The notes beneath the pieces are model-generated. The model was not told the origin of the DNA and ran no database searches. It was given only the letters and a program-made list of their open reading frames with translations. The translations under genes were made by a program, and so were the position numbers. A stretch of 64,000 nucleotides of DNA from Acinetobacter kanungonis (GTDB lineage: Bacteria > Pseudomonadota > Gammaproteobacteria > Pseudomonadales > Moraxellaceae), in NCBI RefSeq assembly GCF_009939195.1, contig NZ_JAACKC010000003.1, forward strand, positions 248,001 through 312,000. The letters run 5' to 3'. Positions 1-8,041 of the stretch are shown here, piece by piece. Positions within the stretch are counted from its first letter, which is position 1; each line of letters starts with the position of its first letter.

Positions 1-145
1 GTACATCAAAGACATTTAGGCTTTCAATCGCTAAGTTTGGAAAGAATGTTGGACCTATTTCATGCTGTAAGGCATAGACCAGTGTTTTATAGTAAAGCAG
101 GGTTGACTCTGGTCCGATGCCACCAATTAATCCGAGTTTTTTCAT
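1..145 (-). CDS. Aspartate/glutamate racemase family protein (partial, N-terminus only)
   Basis: Only the first 48 codons lie in the window; the rest is beyond the left edge. The translation starts MKKLGLIGGIGPESTLLYYK, the glycine-rich N-terminal signature of the Asp/Glu/hydantoin racemase superfamily (YgeA/aspartate racemase type), cytosolic enzymes that interconvert L- and D-amino acids with two cysteines. The catalytic cysteines are outside the window, so activity cannot be judged. The start follows a purine-rich GGCTGGGAA stretch. It is divergent from a LysR-type regulator, a common arrangement in which the regulator controls the enzyme. Family assignment is good; substrate is unknown. 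Confidence 0.75.
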   Translation of the reverse strand, partial: MKKLGLIGGIGPESTLLYYKTLVYALQHEIGPTFFPNLAIESLNVFDV

Positions 146-276
146 TTCCCAGCCTCTGCGCAGAACTGTGTTGTTATTTCTCCGATGCTTACTTCTATGA
201 CTTGCAGATTTATACCAAGCATTGACTGATCTCTATACTTTTTTCAACCGATATGCAGCATGTTAAAGGCTGGTGA

Positions 277-305
277 TATTCAATAAAATTAAGTAATATT
301 GAATA
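277..305. promoter_or_regulatory. Dyad in the racemase/LysR intergenic region
   Basis: Inverted repeat TATTCAAT (277-284) and ATTGAATA (298-305), half-sites about 21 bp apart centre to centre, just upstream of the LysR start. LysR-type regulators typically bind such dyads between themselves and a divergent target. Assignment as the operator is inference. Confidence 0.45.
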
Positions 306-324
306 AATGGTTTAACTACATTGA

Positions 325-1200
325 ATGATGGACATTAGCCAGCTAAAAACATTGATTGCACTGGTCGATACTGGAAGCATTACAGCGGCTGCCAGAATAC
401 TCAATCGCGTTCCGTCTGCGATTACTATTCGCCTGCAACAACTTGAAGAAAATTTGGATACACCGCTGTTTTTACGCGAGAAAAAAAGCTTAATTGCTAC
501 GCCAAAAGCGTTATTACTTTATCAGTACGCCCAGCAGATTGTGGCATTAGCACAAGAAGCAGAACATCAGATCAAAAGTGATCAACCTTGTGGACCTTTT
601 AGAGTGGGGGCACTGGAAAGTATGGCAGCAGCCCGATTACCACTTCCGCTGGCTCGGTTATATGCAACTTATCCTGCAATAGAATTAGAACTGGTCACTG
701 GCATCCGAGATACCTTGTATCAATCTCTGATCGATGGGGCGCTGGATGTGATCTTGATTGGAGACGCCCCGCAGAATTCACTCCTGAATAGAACACTCAT
801 TTTTGATGAAGAGCTGGTGATCATTGCAGCCAAAGCGCATCCTGAAATTCTTACTCCATCTGATACCGAAAATGCGACCATCCTTGTGTTTAAAGAGGGA
901 TGCTCGTACCGCGATCGCTTATTAAGCTGGTATCAGTCATTCAATAGGACGCCGAAAAGAATTGCTGAGGTCACTTCTTACCATGCAATTTTAGGCGGTG
1001 TGGCTGCTGGGATGGGCATTGCGATTATTCCCAAATCGATGTTGGAGATTTTCCCGAATACAGATTTACTGTCGATACATCCCCTGAATACCGCATTAGG
1101 ACGCATTCAGATTGAATTAATTTGGAGAAAAAATTTAGCCTCTGCAAATATTCAAGCACTCGAAAAATGCCTGAAAAGTACGGTTACTGCGGTGCAATAA
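325..1200 (+). CDS. LysR-family transcriptional regulator
   Basis: A 291-residue protein of usual LysR length. Residues 1-60 form the N-terminal winged helix-turn-helix (TGSITAAARILNRVPSAI, then RLQQLEENLDTPLF), and residues about 90-285 form the periplasmic-binding-like effector domain. Two adjacent ATG codons (325 and 328) are possible starts. It is divergent from the racemase gene at the left edge and probably regulates it, using the dyad at 277-305. The effector is unknown; an amino acid or hydroxy acid is possible from context only. Confidence 0.93.
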   Translation: MMDISQLKTLIALVDTGSITAAARILNRVPSAITIRLQQLEENLDTPLFLREKKSLIATPKALLLYQYAQQIVALAQEAEHQIKSDQPCGPFRVGALESMAAARLPLPLARLYATYPAIELELVTGIRDTLYQSLIDGALDVILIGDAPQNSLLNRTLIFDEELVIIAAKAHPEILTPSDTENATILVFKEGCSYRDRLLSWYQSFNRTPKRIAEVTSYHAILGGVAAGMGIAIIPKSMLEIFPNTDLLSIHPLNTALGRIQIELIWRKNLASANIQALEKCLKSTVTAVQ

Positions 1201-1540
1201 TTCCAAGCCGTTTCGGAGAAAGGGCATATACGTGTTTTTAAAATTGGATGTATAGCAGCAGTTTTAGTTTGCTTTCAAACATCGAATATTAAAGCGATCA
1301 GTTAATATCGTTAGCAATTTTAATTAGATTCTGATTAGGAATACGAATGCAGACCGCTTTAATGTGAAGTATTCTTTGCACTATAAATAAACCGCTCGTA
1401 AGGGCGGTTTTTAGTGGGATATTCATTTTTTCTTTTAAAAATAAACGGCTAATTTGTTTGGTTTTATGAATTAAAATATTGAAATACATTGGTTATTTTT
1501 AACCTTGTCTAAGCTGTATTATGTCAATTTTAGAGAACCT
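1201..1540. other. Convergent intergenic region
   Basis: AT-rich spacer between the LysR gene and the leftward DUF1360-like gene. Apart from one rho-independent terminator at 1389-1412 I see no supported gene. A 63-codon leftward frame at 1298-1489 has no ribosome binding site or recognisable features and runs through the terminator. Confidence 0.6.
1389..1412 (+). terminator. Rho-independent terminator (probably bidirectional)
   Basis: Stem AAACCGC (1389-1395) / GCGGTTT (1404-1410) followed by T residues; the complementary strand also has a T-rich exit. It lies in the convergent gap after the LysR gene. Confidence 0.7.
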
Positions 1541-1897
1541 TTATAATTTAGCTATTTCATTTTCAATAACTTTCATCTTCATTTTGCATGTAAATACTTT
1601 AAAAATTATCCCATTCACAAGTGTACTGATTGTTATCGTAAAGAAAGCTGAAACGATTAAATCAATTAAATAATATTCACTTTTAATCAAGATAGGTTGA
1701 TAAATTGCAACTGCGAATAGAACGATCCAGTGGCTCATGCAATAAAAGCATTGGAATAGATAACCTATCATATGCCCGCATTTATTAGCAAAATTACGTA
1801 CAGGTACGAAAAGTTCTGTAAGTGTAATCGTCGTTGCAATACTTGCAGATGCAACAGCAATTACCAGACAAACCCAAAGATCTTGAATAAATTCCAT
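1541..1897 (-). CDS. Small membrane protein, DUF1360-like
   Basis: A 118-residue protein with about three hydrophobic segments (residues about 8-28, 47-66 and 75-97) and a CFYCMSHW motif near residue 50, resembling the C-x-x-C-x-x-W signature of DUF1360 membrane proteins. No enzymatic function is known for that family. It lies 58 bp downstream of the Rrf2-type regulator gene on the same strand, so the two may be co-transcribed. The family call is from the motif and topology only. Confidence 0.6.
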   Translation of the reverse strand: MEFIQDLWVCLVIAVASASIATTITLTELFVPVRNFANKCGHMIGYLFQCFYCMSHWIVLFAVAIYQPILIKSEYYLIDLIVSAFFTITISTLVNGIIFKVFTCKMKMKVIENEIAKL

Positions 1898-1955
1898 ATC
1901 AGAACCAATATGTATCTTTTAAAGTTACATATTAAATCACTTAAAATGCCCTCAT

Positions 1956-2405
1956 TCAATTAGACGGACAATTTTTATTATTTGCTTCATTCTCAAAATG
2001 AATTAACAGCTCTGATAATTTTATAGCTTTGAACTGATCAATCAATTGTTGCTCAGCATCTCGTAAAATACTATCAAGTACTTGGTTTACAGCGACTTCT
2101 ACGGCACAGTTTGCATGTTCTATATCTGTATTAATAGTAAAGAATTCTGTTTGGCCTACAGCCATTAAAACATCATATAAAGTGATATTTTCAAGGCGAT
2201 TGTTTAAGATCCAACCACCATTTGAACCATTCAAAGATTTCACATATCCCTCTTTTTTTAGTCCTGCCATTGTTCTACGGACTACAACGGGATTCGTTTC
2301 TATCATTTGAGCAATCACTTCGGATGAAAGCGGCTTGTTCGCATATGCCATATGTAGAAGGACATGTAACATTCTAGAAAGGCGGCTGTCTTTTCTCACT
2401 ATCAA
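1956..2405 (-). CDS. Rrf2-family transcriptional regulator
   Basis: A 149-residue Rrf2-type winged-helix protein: residues 1-60 carry the helix-turn-helix (PLSSEVIAQMIETNPVVVRR), followed by GYVKSLNGSNGGW, the typical wing with GxxGG. Iron-sulfur Rrf2 proteins (IscR, NsrR) have three clustered cysteines in the central loop. Here only one cysteine is present there (HANCAVE), with another near the C-terminus, so it resembles the cluster-less YwnA-like subgroup that senses electrophiles or small molecules. It probably regulates itself and the DUF1360-like gene downstream. Confidence 0.88.
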   Translation of the reverse strand: MIVRKDSRLSRMLHVLLHMAYANKPLSSEVIAQMIETNPVVVRRTMAGLKKEGYVKSLNGSNGGWILNNRLENITLYDVLMAVGQTEFFTINTDIEHANCAVEVAVNQVLDSILRDAEQQLIDQFKAIKLSELLIHFENEANNKNCPSN

Positions 2406-2757
2406 ATACTTATTGCATAATATAATAATGATTATAGCTCTAGTTTGGATTTAAAATTCTTGCACAAGAAATTAATTATTATTCATTTAACATAAGGGGG
2501 TTATGAGAAAATATCTTATATATTTATTTAAAAATTAGTAACTTAAAACATTTAGTCTCAATAAAAATACTGGCTCTGAAACAAGTCTATATTTTTGTCA
2601 GAAATTTTAAAGAGTTTTGCCAATTTAAGCGGCTTGTTTAACGAATAAAAGCAACATTTTTATGAGGATGAGTGAAATCTTATTTGTTAGAAAATACAGG
2701 ATAAACTGGATAAATCCATTAAAAATTCATAATTGATTTATAGGATGGTGAGAATAA
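2406..2757. other. AT-rich divergent promoter region
   Basis: Spacer between the leftward Rrf2 gene and the rightward proline-rich protein gene. It holds short palindromes, ATAATGATTAT at 2425-2435 (close to the Rrf2 start, a candidate autoregulatory site) and CATAA/TTATG flanking a G-run at 2491-2505. No coding frame or strong terminator is seen. Confidence 0.45.
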
Positions 2758-3093
2758 ATGAAACAAATGAGATTCATCACAATGAAAAAAATTCTATCGG
2801 GCTTAATCTTAAGTTTGAGTGCATTGGCAATGACAGGGACAGCATTCGCTGCAAGCACTGCTACGGATACTAAAAACCCTCAAACCATGCAGCATGATGC
2901 TGCTCAGCATAAAGAAATGAATGCGAAAGGTTGTCCACCGCCACCAAAAGGTGCACAGGGTAAAGACCGTCCACAACCTCCAAAAGATGCGCAAGGTAAA
3001 GATCGTCCGCAACCACCAAAGGATGCCAACGGTTGCCCAATGCCACCCAAAGATATGAATGCTAAAGACCATCCAGCAGCCAAAGCTCAGTAA
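2758..3093 (+). CDS. Secreted proline/lysine-rich repeat protein
   Basis: A 111-residue protein. The better start is probably the internal MKK at 2782, which gives a classical signal peptide (ILSGLILSLSALAMTGTAFA, cleavage after AFA-A). The mature part is low-complexity: units PPKGAQGKDRPQ, PPKDAQGKDRPQ, PPKDANGCPM and PPKDMNAKDHPA follow each other, with two cysteines in GCP contexts. Similar small repeat proteins occur in Acinetobacter; I know of no function. The short basic/proline repeats suggest a periplasmic or surface-binding role, or metal binding through His, Cys and Asp, which is speculative. It is monocistronic with its own terminator. Confidence 0.75.
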   Translation: MKQMRFITMKKILSGLILSLSALAMTGTAFAASTATDTKNPQTMQHDAAQHKEMNAKGCPPPPKGAQGKDRPQPPKDAQGKDRPQPPKDANGCPMPPKDMNAKDHPAAKAQ

Positions 3094-3118
3094 TTATGTG
3101 ATCCTGAATCAAGAGTGA

Positions 3119-3144
3119 AAACCGCCGTTAAAGGCGGTTTTTTT
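3119..3144 (+). terminator. Rho-independent terminator of the proline-rich protein gene
   Basis: Stem AAACCGCC (3119-3126) / GGCGGTTT (3133-3140) with a six-base loop and a seven-T tract. Confidence 0.88.
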
Positions 3145-3326
3145 CATTTTTAAGTTTTATGAGTGTCTTGTAGATGGAGATAATTGCTCACAAACAATAC
3201 AGTGCTTGGGGTTCTGGTTTCGCAGATATTGCCGATTTTGGGCGTAAAATGAAAGTGAGATGAATCACAGCGAGGAAGATGAAGACGCTCAAACTGTCAA
3301 AAAAACCAAGAAGAAAAGGATGAGTA

Positions 3327-3860
3327 ATGAACAATATTCAAGACGTCCTAAAAATTTGGGAAGAGGAAGAGCGGCAGGTGCGTGAACATTTGGCATCTGC
3401 AGGTTCGGTGCATCCATCCGAGCTGATTGAACGCACGGGTATGGATTTTTTTAATGACATGTTTGCAGGCAAGCTACCATCACCCCCTATCGGGGAGACT
3501 TTAAATTTTATTCCCTTACATATGGAAAAAGGGAGTGCGGTGTTCCAAGGGCGACCACTGTATCAACACTATAGCCCTTTAGGGACGGTACATGGTGGTT
3601 GGCTATGTACCTTACTGGATTCTGCGGTCGGATGTGCGGTTCAGAGTACGCTACCTCAGGGCAAGGTATTTACGACGTTGGAAATCAAAGTCAATATGGT
3701 GCGGGCATTAACCGTGGATGTCCCGATTGTCCGTGCTGAAGGTAAGGTGGTTCATAGTGGTCATCAAGTTTCCACAGCCGAAGGTCGTATCGTGGGTCCA
3801 GACGGGAAAATTTATGCTCACGCCACCACAACCTGTTTAATTTTTGATGTGCGGCCTTAA
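3327..3860 (+). CDS. PaaI-family (hotdog) thioesterase
   Basis: A 177-residue protein with a C-terminal hotdog fold domain. The motif GTVHGGWLCTLLDSAVGCAV near residues 87-106 matches the HGG...D active-site helix of PaaI/4HBT thioesterases, which hydrolyse acyl- or aryl-CoA thioesters in the cytosol. The beta strands KVFTTLEIKVNMVRAL and VRAEGKVVHSGHQVSTAEGRI follow as expected. The N-terminal 60 residues are an extra helical extension. The start is supported by AAAAGGA eight bases upstream. It stands alone, so the substrate is unclear. Confidence 0.88.
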   Translation: MNNIQDVLKIWEEEERQVREHLASAGSVHPSELIERTGMDFFNDMFAGKLPSPPIGETLNFIPLHMEKGSAVFQGRPLYQHYSPLGTVHGGWLCTLLDSAVGCAVQSTLPQGKVFTTLEIKVNMVRALTVDVPIVRAEGKVVHSGHQVSTAEGRIVGPDGKIYAHATTTCLIFDVRP

Positions 3861-4041
3861 CTTCTACATTAGCGTTTTAGTTCATGCACTTTTAAAAGTG
3901 GTTTATTGAACTGTCTATTGCACTGCTAAATTTAAATTGTTCAAAATATCCGATGTGATATACGCACGTCGGATGTTGGGTTGCGCAGTAAATAGACCTA
4001 TAAAGCCAGTGATGTTGCACCATTGGAAGCAGTGATATTAC

Positions 4042-4659
4042 TCAGCCGCCCAAAGTCGCTAAGCTGAAAAGAATGTCATGTTCTAAGATTGACCAAGCAT
4101 CAAATTCGGGTTCCATCAACAGGCTTTGCGAGACAAAGCCATAGCAAATCCGTTGTACATTCAAACTGCTGCGTTGTAATTGTTCACTGTCCTGAATAAA
4201 AGGGGTAAGAATGCTGCGCCACATCTCCAGCATCATGGCATAACTTTTACGGTAACTTTCTATGTTGGAGATCTGCCGTTCCAGCAAAAACGTCTGCGCC
4301 CATAAAAATTGCTGGGCTTGAATCTGTTCTAGTTGAAAATGAATAATGCGCTGTAAATACCCTTGTAAAGTTAAATTTGTGGATAACTCAATCTGCTGTT
4401 GTGCATAACTTTTGAGTTGTTCTGCATTGCTTTTCACCTGCTGGAAAATGGTCAATGCAATCAAATCTTCCTTTTTGGAAAAATATTCATAAAAGGTACC
4501 TAAGCCGACACCTGCCAGATCGGTAATTTCACGAATGGTAATTTTATCGGCCGAATGCTCATGCAAAAGCCGAACAAAACTTTCCTGCAAGGCTTCTTGG
4601 GTAAGTTTGGCACGTGATTGGCGCGGTCTGCGGCGGACTTGGATCTCAGGATTTTTCAT
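4042..4659 (-). CDS. TetR-family transcriptional regulator
   Basis: A 205-residue TetR protein. The N-terminal helix-turn-helix is ITIREITDLAGVGLGTFYEYF (about residues 40-60), and the C-terminal ligand domain is helical and glutamine-rich. A basic N-terminus (RRRPRQSRAK) precedes the DNA-binding domain. It is divergent from the AidB-like acyl-CoA dehydrogenase gene with only 73 bp between, so it very probably represses that gene and itself. The inducer is probably an acyl-CoA or fatty acid, by analogy with other TetR/acyl-CoA dehydrogenase pairs. Confidence 0.92.
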   Translation of the reverse strand: MKNPEIQVRRRPRQSRAKLTQEALQESFVRLLHEHSADKITIREITDLAGVGLGTFYEYFSKKEDLIALTIFQQVKSNAEQLKSYAQQQIELSTNLTLQGYLQRIIHFQLEQIQAQQFLWAQTFLLERQISNIESYRKSYAMMLEMWRSILTPFIQDSEQLQRSSLNVQRICYGFVSQSLLMEPEFDAWSILEHDILFSLATLGG

Positions 4660-4732
4660 GGCACAAAGCTGAACATATCAAGGTCATTTTTTCTCTATAC
4701 TGAAATGAAAATCGAATCAGAACAAGAGCAAA

Positions 4733-6391
4733 ATGACGATGATCAATACATGGATGACCCATCAAATTAGTAATCAATTTGATGAAAAACAGGACTATAA
4801 CCTATTTGCTACCGATCAAGTGCTACAGGAAATTTTGACCCGCTATGGCAGTCAAGATCAAACGGCTTTAACTGAACTCGGACAGGTCGCAGGTTCTGCG
4901 GAATATTATAGCTATGCCGATCAAGCCAATCGACATACGCCAATTTTACATGTCTTCGACGCACGTGGACGGCGTAAGGACTTTATTGAATTTCATCCTG
5001 CATGGCATCAATGGATGGCATTCAATCGCCAACATGCCGTGCATGCCCATCCATTTTTAGCACCGCAATCAAAATCGGCTTGGGTGGATTGGGCAGCACG
5101 TTTTTATCTCTCGGGGCAAGTGGAATGCGGTAGTTTATGTCCAACAGCGATGACGCTTGGCAGTATTTCTTTACTGCAGCGTGAACCTGAATTGTGGGAA
5201 AAAATCGGCAGTCAATTGCTCTCGACTGAATATGATCCACGCGATCTCCCAATCGCCCAGAAAAAATCGATTTGGCTGGGCATGGGCATGACTGAAAAGC
5301 AGGGCGGATCGGATGTACGTGCCAATCAGACCCTTGCACGCCCAGTCTCTACAGCGGGGCGGGGGCAAGCCTATTTGCTCACGGGGCATAAATGGTTTTT
5401 CTCGGCACCGATGTGTGATGCGCATTTGGTGGTGGCACAAACCGAACAGGACGGCTTGGCGTGTTTCTTTGTGCCACGCTGGTTGGAAGATGGCAGTAAA
5501 AATGCCGTACAGGTGCAACGCCTAAAAGAAAAAGTAGGGAACCGCAGTAATTCCAGTTCCGAAGTCGAATTTCAAGAGGCTTGGGGCATCATGATTGGTG
5601 AGGTAGGACGCGGCATTCCAACCATTATTGAAATGGCAAATTACACTCGACTCACTTGTTCGGTGGGCAGTAGTGCCATGCTGCGTCAGGCATTGGTGCA
5701 ATGCTTGGCGTATACCCGACAACGTAAAGCTTTTGGTAAACATTTAGCTGAACAACCATTGATGCAGGCGGTTTTGGTCGATTTGGCTTTAGAAACCGAG
5801 GCCGCAATCCAACTAAGTTTCCATTTAGCTCACTGTTATGCTCAAGACGATGATTTATCTGTGGCATGGAAACGGGTGATGACGCCTGCGGCAAAGTTCT
5901 GGATTTGTAAACGGGCAGTGGAACTAACAGGCGAAATGATGGAAGTGTTTGGTGGCAATGGCTATGTCGATACGGGCATTATGGCGCGAATTTTTAAAGA
6001 GGCCCCAGTAAATACTATTTGGGAAGGTTCAGGTAATGTCATGTGTCTGGATGTGCTACGTGCGATTCAACGCGAACCTGAATCCATCCAGCTATTGTTC
6101 CAGTCTTTTGCTCAGGTGGCAAAGCACCAACCTATATTGCAACAAGAACTGCAACAACTGACCCAGTTATTCCAGCAATCACCCGATGCGTTACAATTTA
6201 TGGCCCGCAGCTTGGTCAGTCGCTTGGTAATCCTTGCGCAAGCAATATTATTACAACAATATGCACCTGCATATGTAGCAGGGGCATTTATTCAATCCCG
6301 CTATCAGGCTTTTCATGGGCGCGTGGTCGGTATGCTGGAATTACAACATGATGATGTCGAAGCCATACTGGCACGGGCTTTGGCGATTTAA
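4733..6391 (+). CDS. AidB-like acyl-CoA dehydrogenase
   Basis: A 552-residue flavoprotein of the AidB branch of acyl-CoA dehydrogenases, longer than the roughly 380-residue classical enzymes. Visible signatures are LCPTAMTLGSISLL and GMGMTEKQGGSDVRANQT (FAD/substrate region), TRQRKAFGKHL (helix bordering FAD), and FGGNGYVDTG plus EAPVNTIWEGSGNVMCLDVL near the C-terminus. AidB of E. coli is linked to protection from alkylation damage and also dehydrogenates isovaleryl-CoA poorly; which role applies here is unknown. The start at ATGACGATG follows a weak purine-rich site. It is controlled in all likelihood by the divergent TetR gene. Confidence 0.88.
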   Translation: MTMINTWMTHQISNQFDEKQDYNLFATDQVLQEILTRYGSQDQTALTELGQVAGSAEYYSYADQANRHTPILHVFDARGRRKDFIEFHPAWHQWMAFNRQHAVHAHPFLAPQSKSAWVDWAARFYLSGQVECGSLCPTAMTLGSISLLQREPELWEKIGSQLLSTEYDPRDLPIAQKKSIWLGMGMTEKQGGSDVRANQTLARPVSTAGRGQAYLLTGHKWFFSAPMCDAHLVVAQTEQDGLACFFVPRWLEDGSKNAVQVQRLKEKVGNRSNSSSEVEFQEAWGIMIGEVGRGIPTIIEMANYTRLTCSVGSSAMLRQALVQCLAYTRQRKAFGKHLAEQPLMQAVLVDLALETEAAIQLSFHLAHCYAQDDDLSVAWKRVMTPAAKFWICKRAVELTGEMMEVFGGNGYVDTGIMARIFKEAPVNTIWEGSGNVMCLDVLRAIQREPESIQLLFQSFAQVAKHQPILQQELQQLTQLFQQSPDALQFMARSLVSRLVILAQAILLQQYAPAYVAGAFIQSRYQAFHGRVVGMLELQHDDVEAILARALAI

Positions 6392-6446
6392 TCGCGAGCA
6401 GAGGCTGTTTGTTTAGATAGACTGTTGATTGTTATTTAATCACACG

Positions 6447-6464
6447 TGTAAGCCTAGGCTTACA
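6447..6464. promoter_or_regulatory. GacA-type upstream activating sequence (perfect palindrome)
   Basis: TGTAAG-CCTAGG-CTTACA, a perfect 18-bp palindrome that matches the TGTAAG-N6-CTTACA box bound by GacA/UvrY-type response regulators upstream of rsmX/Y/Z and csrB genes. Its centre is about 65 bp upstream of the predicted start of the GGA-rich RNA at 6521. The match is read directly; binding is inferred. Confidence 0.8.
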
Positions 6465-6508
6465 ATGAATGATGGACATTGCGTATAGGCAATTTTTTCG
6501 AAATCTCC

Positions 6509-6514
6509 TATCAT
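6509..6514 (+). promoter_or_regulatory. -10 hexamer of the GGA-rich sRNA
   Basis: TATCAT, five of six matches to TATAAT, with a poor -35 (TAGGCA, 6486-6491, 17-bp spacer) as expected for an activator-dependent promoter. The distance from the GacA box end (44 bp between) is identical to that at the second locus (28432). Confidence 0.6.
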
Positions 6515-6520
6515 GCATTT

Positions 6521-6651
6521 CATTCAGGAACTGGATGTTCCAGAACATACAAGGATTGTGATGTTCTAAAGCAAGGATCGTTTTGGTGCAACAGGAAGTT
6601 ATACCGAGCAACGAATATGGAAAAGGCCCGACAGGATGTTGGGCTTTTTTT
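6521..6651 (+). ncRNA. Candidate CsrA/RsmA-sequestering sRNA (Rsm/CsrB-like), copy A
   Basis: About 131 nt between the -10 hexamer at 6509 and a strong terminator. There are seven GGA triplets (6527, 6533, 6553, 6575, 6594, 6619, 6634), where chance would give one or two. Four sit in apical loops: GGAAC-TGGAT-GTTCC at 6527-6541; the hairpin 6542-6567 with loop AGGAT; the hairpin 6585-6605 with loop AGGAA; and the terminator 6626-6644 whose loop context ACAGGATGT equals the core of the CsrA SELEX consensus. This is the RsmX/Y/Z and CsrB design, in which the RNA titrates the translational regulator CsrA. The GacA-type box at 6447 supports control by a GacS/GacA system. It sits in the convergent gap between the acyl-CoA dehydrogenase and a reductase gene. 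No protein is encoded. Confidence 0.78.
6626..6651 (+). terminator. Terminator of the candidate sRNA (GGA in loop)
   Basis: Stem GCCCGAC (6626-6632, one G-T pair) / GTTGGGC (6638-6644) followed by seven Ts. The complementary strand also offers a T-rich exit, so it may also end transcripts of the convergent reductase gene. Confidence 0.88.
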
Positions 6652-6721
6652 ATGTGTATTCGCACAGCATCTCATCAATCAACCCGCCGCTTCATCTGCA
6701 TCATTCCATTTTGTTGCTGTA

Positions 6722-7711
6722 TTAAAATCGGACAATCAATTTGCCCATGGGGGCTGTCTCATTGAAGTACTGTATTAAAGTTTCAGGTAAGTTTTCAAAA
6801 CCCTCAATCACATGGGCTTGGTATTTAATTTTGCCTTGCGCGAAATACTCCGCCAACACGCAATGCGATTCCTGCATCAACGCGAGATAATCACGGACTT
6901 CAAATCCTTGAATACTTAAGCGTTTGTGCTGAATCTGTATTAAATCTGGAATAGGGCGGGCTTTGTGCTGCTGTGTTTCAGGTATGTCCGTAATAATGAC
7001 ACGCCCATAAGGATTCATCAGCGGATAGATCAATTCTTGAATCGGTTCATCGCTATTTTCAAAGAAGATGTCAATGCCATTCGGTGCGGCGGCTTTTAAT
7101 TGTGCTTCGAGATGTTCGCTATGCGTATTGATGACAGCATCAAATCCGATTTCTTGCATTAACCATTGGCACTTTTCCTCTGAGTCAGTTATGCCCAGCA
7201 CGCTTAAACCGTTAGTTTTGGCCAGTTGACCCAGCAGGGAGCCTACCGCACTTGCGGCATCTGTGATGACCAGAGTTTCGCCTTGTTTGGGCTGCGCGAG
7301 TTTGAACAGACTGACATAGGCGGTCAGTCCTGTGAAATAGAACAGGGACAAGATCGCTTCAGGTGCGAGACTTGCATCCATCAGGTACATGTCGTCATTC
7401 CCGACTATATATTCACTCCAGCCCGTCAAACCGACCACCTGAGCCCCCACGGGAAAATCTGGATTTAACGATTCAACCACTTTGCCGACACCATAAGATT
7501 GCAAAATTTCACCAATGTGCATGGGTGGGGCATGATGGAATTTAGTTTGCTGAAACCACGCGTGCATCACAGGGTCTAAAGACATATGGGTCTGCATGAC
7601 CAGAAACTCACCCTCGGTAAAGTGCGGGAGTGGTAAGGGAACCATATCAAATATATCCATACTGAATTTTCCTTGTGGATATCTGGATAACCGAAATGCT
7701 TGATTCCTCAT
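6722..7711 (-). CDS. NADP-dependent MDR-superfamily oxidoreductase (CurA/LTB4DH-like)
   Basis: A zinc-independent medium-chain reductase of 329 residues. The N-terminal GroES-like half contains HMSLDPVMHAWF and GEILQSYGVGKVVES, typical of the leukotriene B4 12-hydroxydehydrogenase/CurA group. The Rossmann half begins GETLVITDAASAVGSLLGQLAK, and the reductase core FYFTGLTAYVSLF is present. These enzymes reduce alpha,beta-unsaturated carbonyls with NADPH in the cytosol. I chose the ATG at 7711 rather than 7720 because AAAGGA lies eight bases before it. It ends next to the candidate sRNA terminator. Substrate is unknown. Confidence 0.85.
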   Translation of the reverse strand: MRNQAFRLSRYPQGKFSMDIFDMVPLPLPHFTEGEFLVMQTHMSLDPVMHAWFQQTKFHHAPPMHIGEILQSYGVGKVVESLNPDFPVGAQVVGLTGWSEYIVGNDDMYLMDASLAPEAILSLFYFTGLTAYVSLFKLAQPKQGETLVITDAASAVGSLLGQLAKTNGLSVLGITDSEEKCQWLMQEIGFDAVINTHSEHLEAQLKAAAPNGIDIFFENSDEPIQELIYPLMNPYGRVIITDIPETQQHKARPIPDLIQIQHKRLSIQGFEVRDYLALMQESHCVLAEYFAQGKIKYQAHVIEGFENLPETLIQYFNETAPMGKLIVRF

Positions 7712-8041
7712 TATTGTCATCCTTTTGCATTCGTTTTTTATAATTGATCTTGCTCTTATCTAGCGAAAGCATTGAATTATCAGTTGTTGTAGCTTTAATT
7801 ATTCTCGGTTTCAGTTTGAGGGATATGACAGTGTGAAATCTTATCTGTGTATCGAATCAATGAAAACTATCATTGCCAATAGCTATGGATTGGCTTTATC
7901 TCATAAGAACTTTGCTCTGCCTGTATTGCACCCAACTGAATGAGTTCAGTCGTTGCTCTCATACCTCAGAACGTCAGGGATAAGATGATTGTAAAATGTA
8001 CTCTTACTACTTTTCAATCGTGTCTTGATCAGTTTTCTACA
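7712..8041. other. Intergenic region without recognised gene
   Basis: Spacer between two leftward genes. It contains small dyads (CTGAA/TTCAG near 7937-7950 and GCCAAT/ATTGGC near 7876-7895) but no T-tract terminator, no GacA-type box and no convincing frame. Confidence 0.4.

Noticed and set aside
37-225. 62-codon rightward frame at the left edge
   Set aside because: It lies antisense to the clear racemase N-terminus and has no ribosome binding site.
1298-1489. 63-codon leftward frame
   Set aside because: It runs through a terminator hairpin, has no ribosome binding site and no recognisable protein features.
6479-6778. 99-codon rightward frame over the 6.5 kb gap
   Set aside because: It crosses the terminator of the candidate sRNA and runs into the convergent reductase gene; its codons show no protein-like pattern, whereas the GGA hairpins explain the sequence.
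7997-8016. TGTAAA...CTTACT near 7991 as a third GacA box
   Set aside because: The spacing is seven instead of six and two half-site bases differ; no GGA-rich sequence follows.
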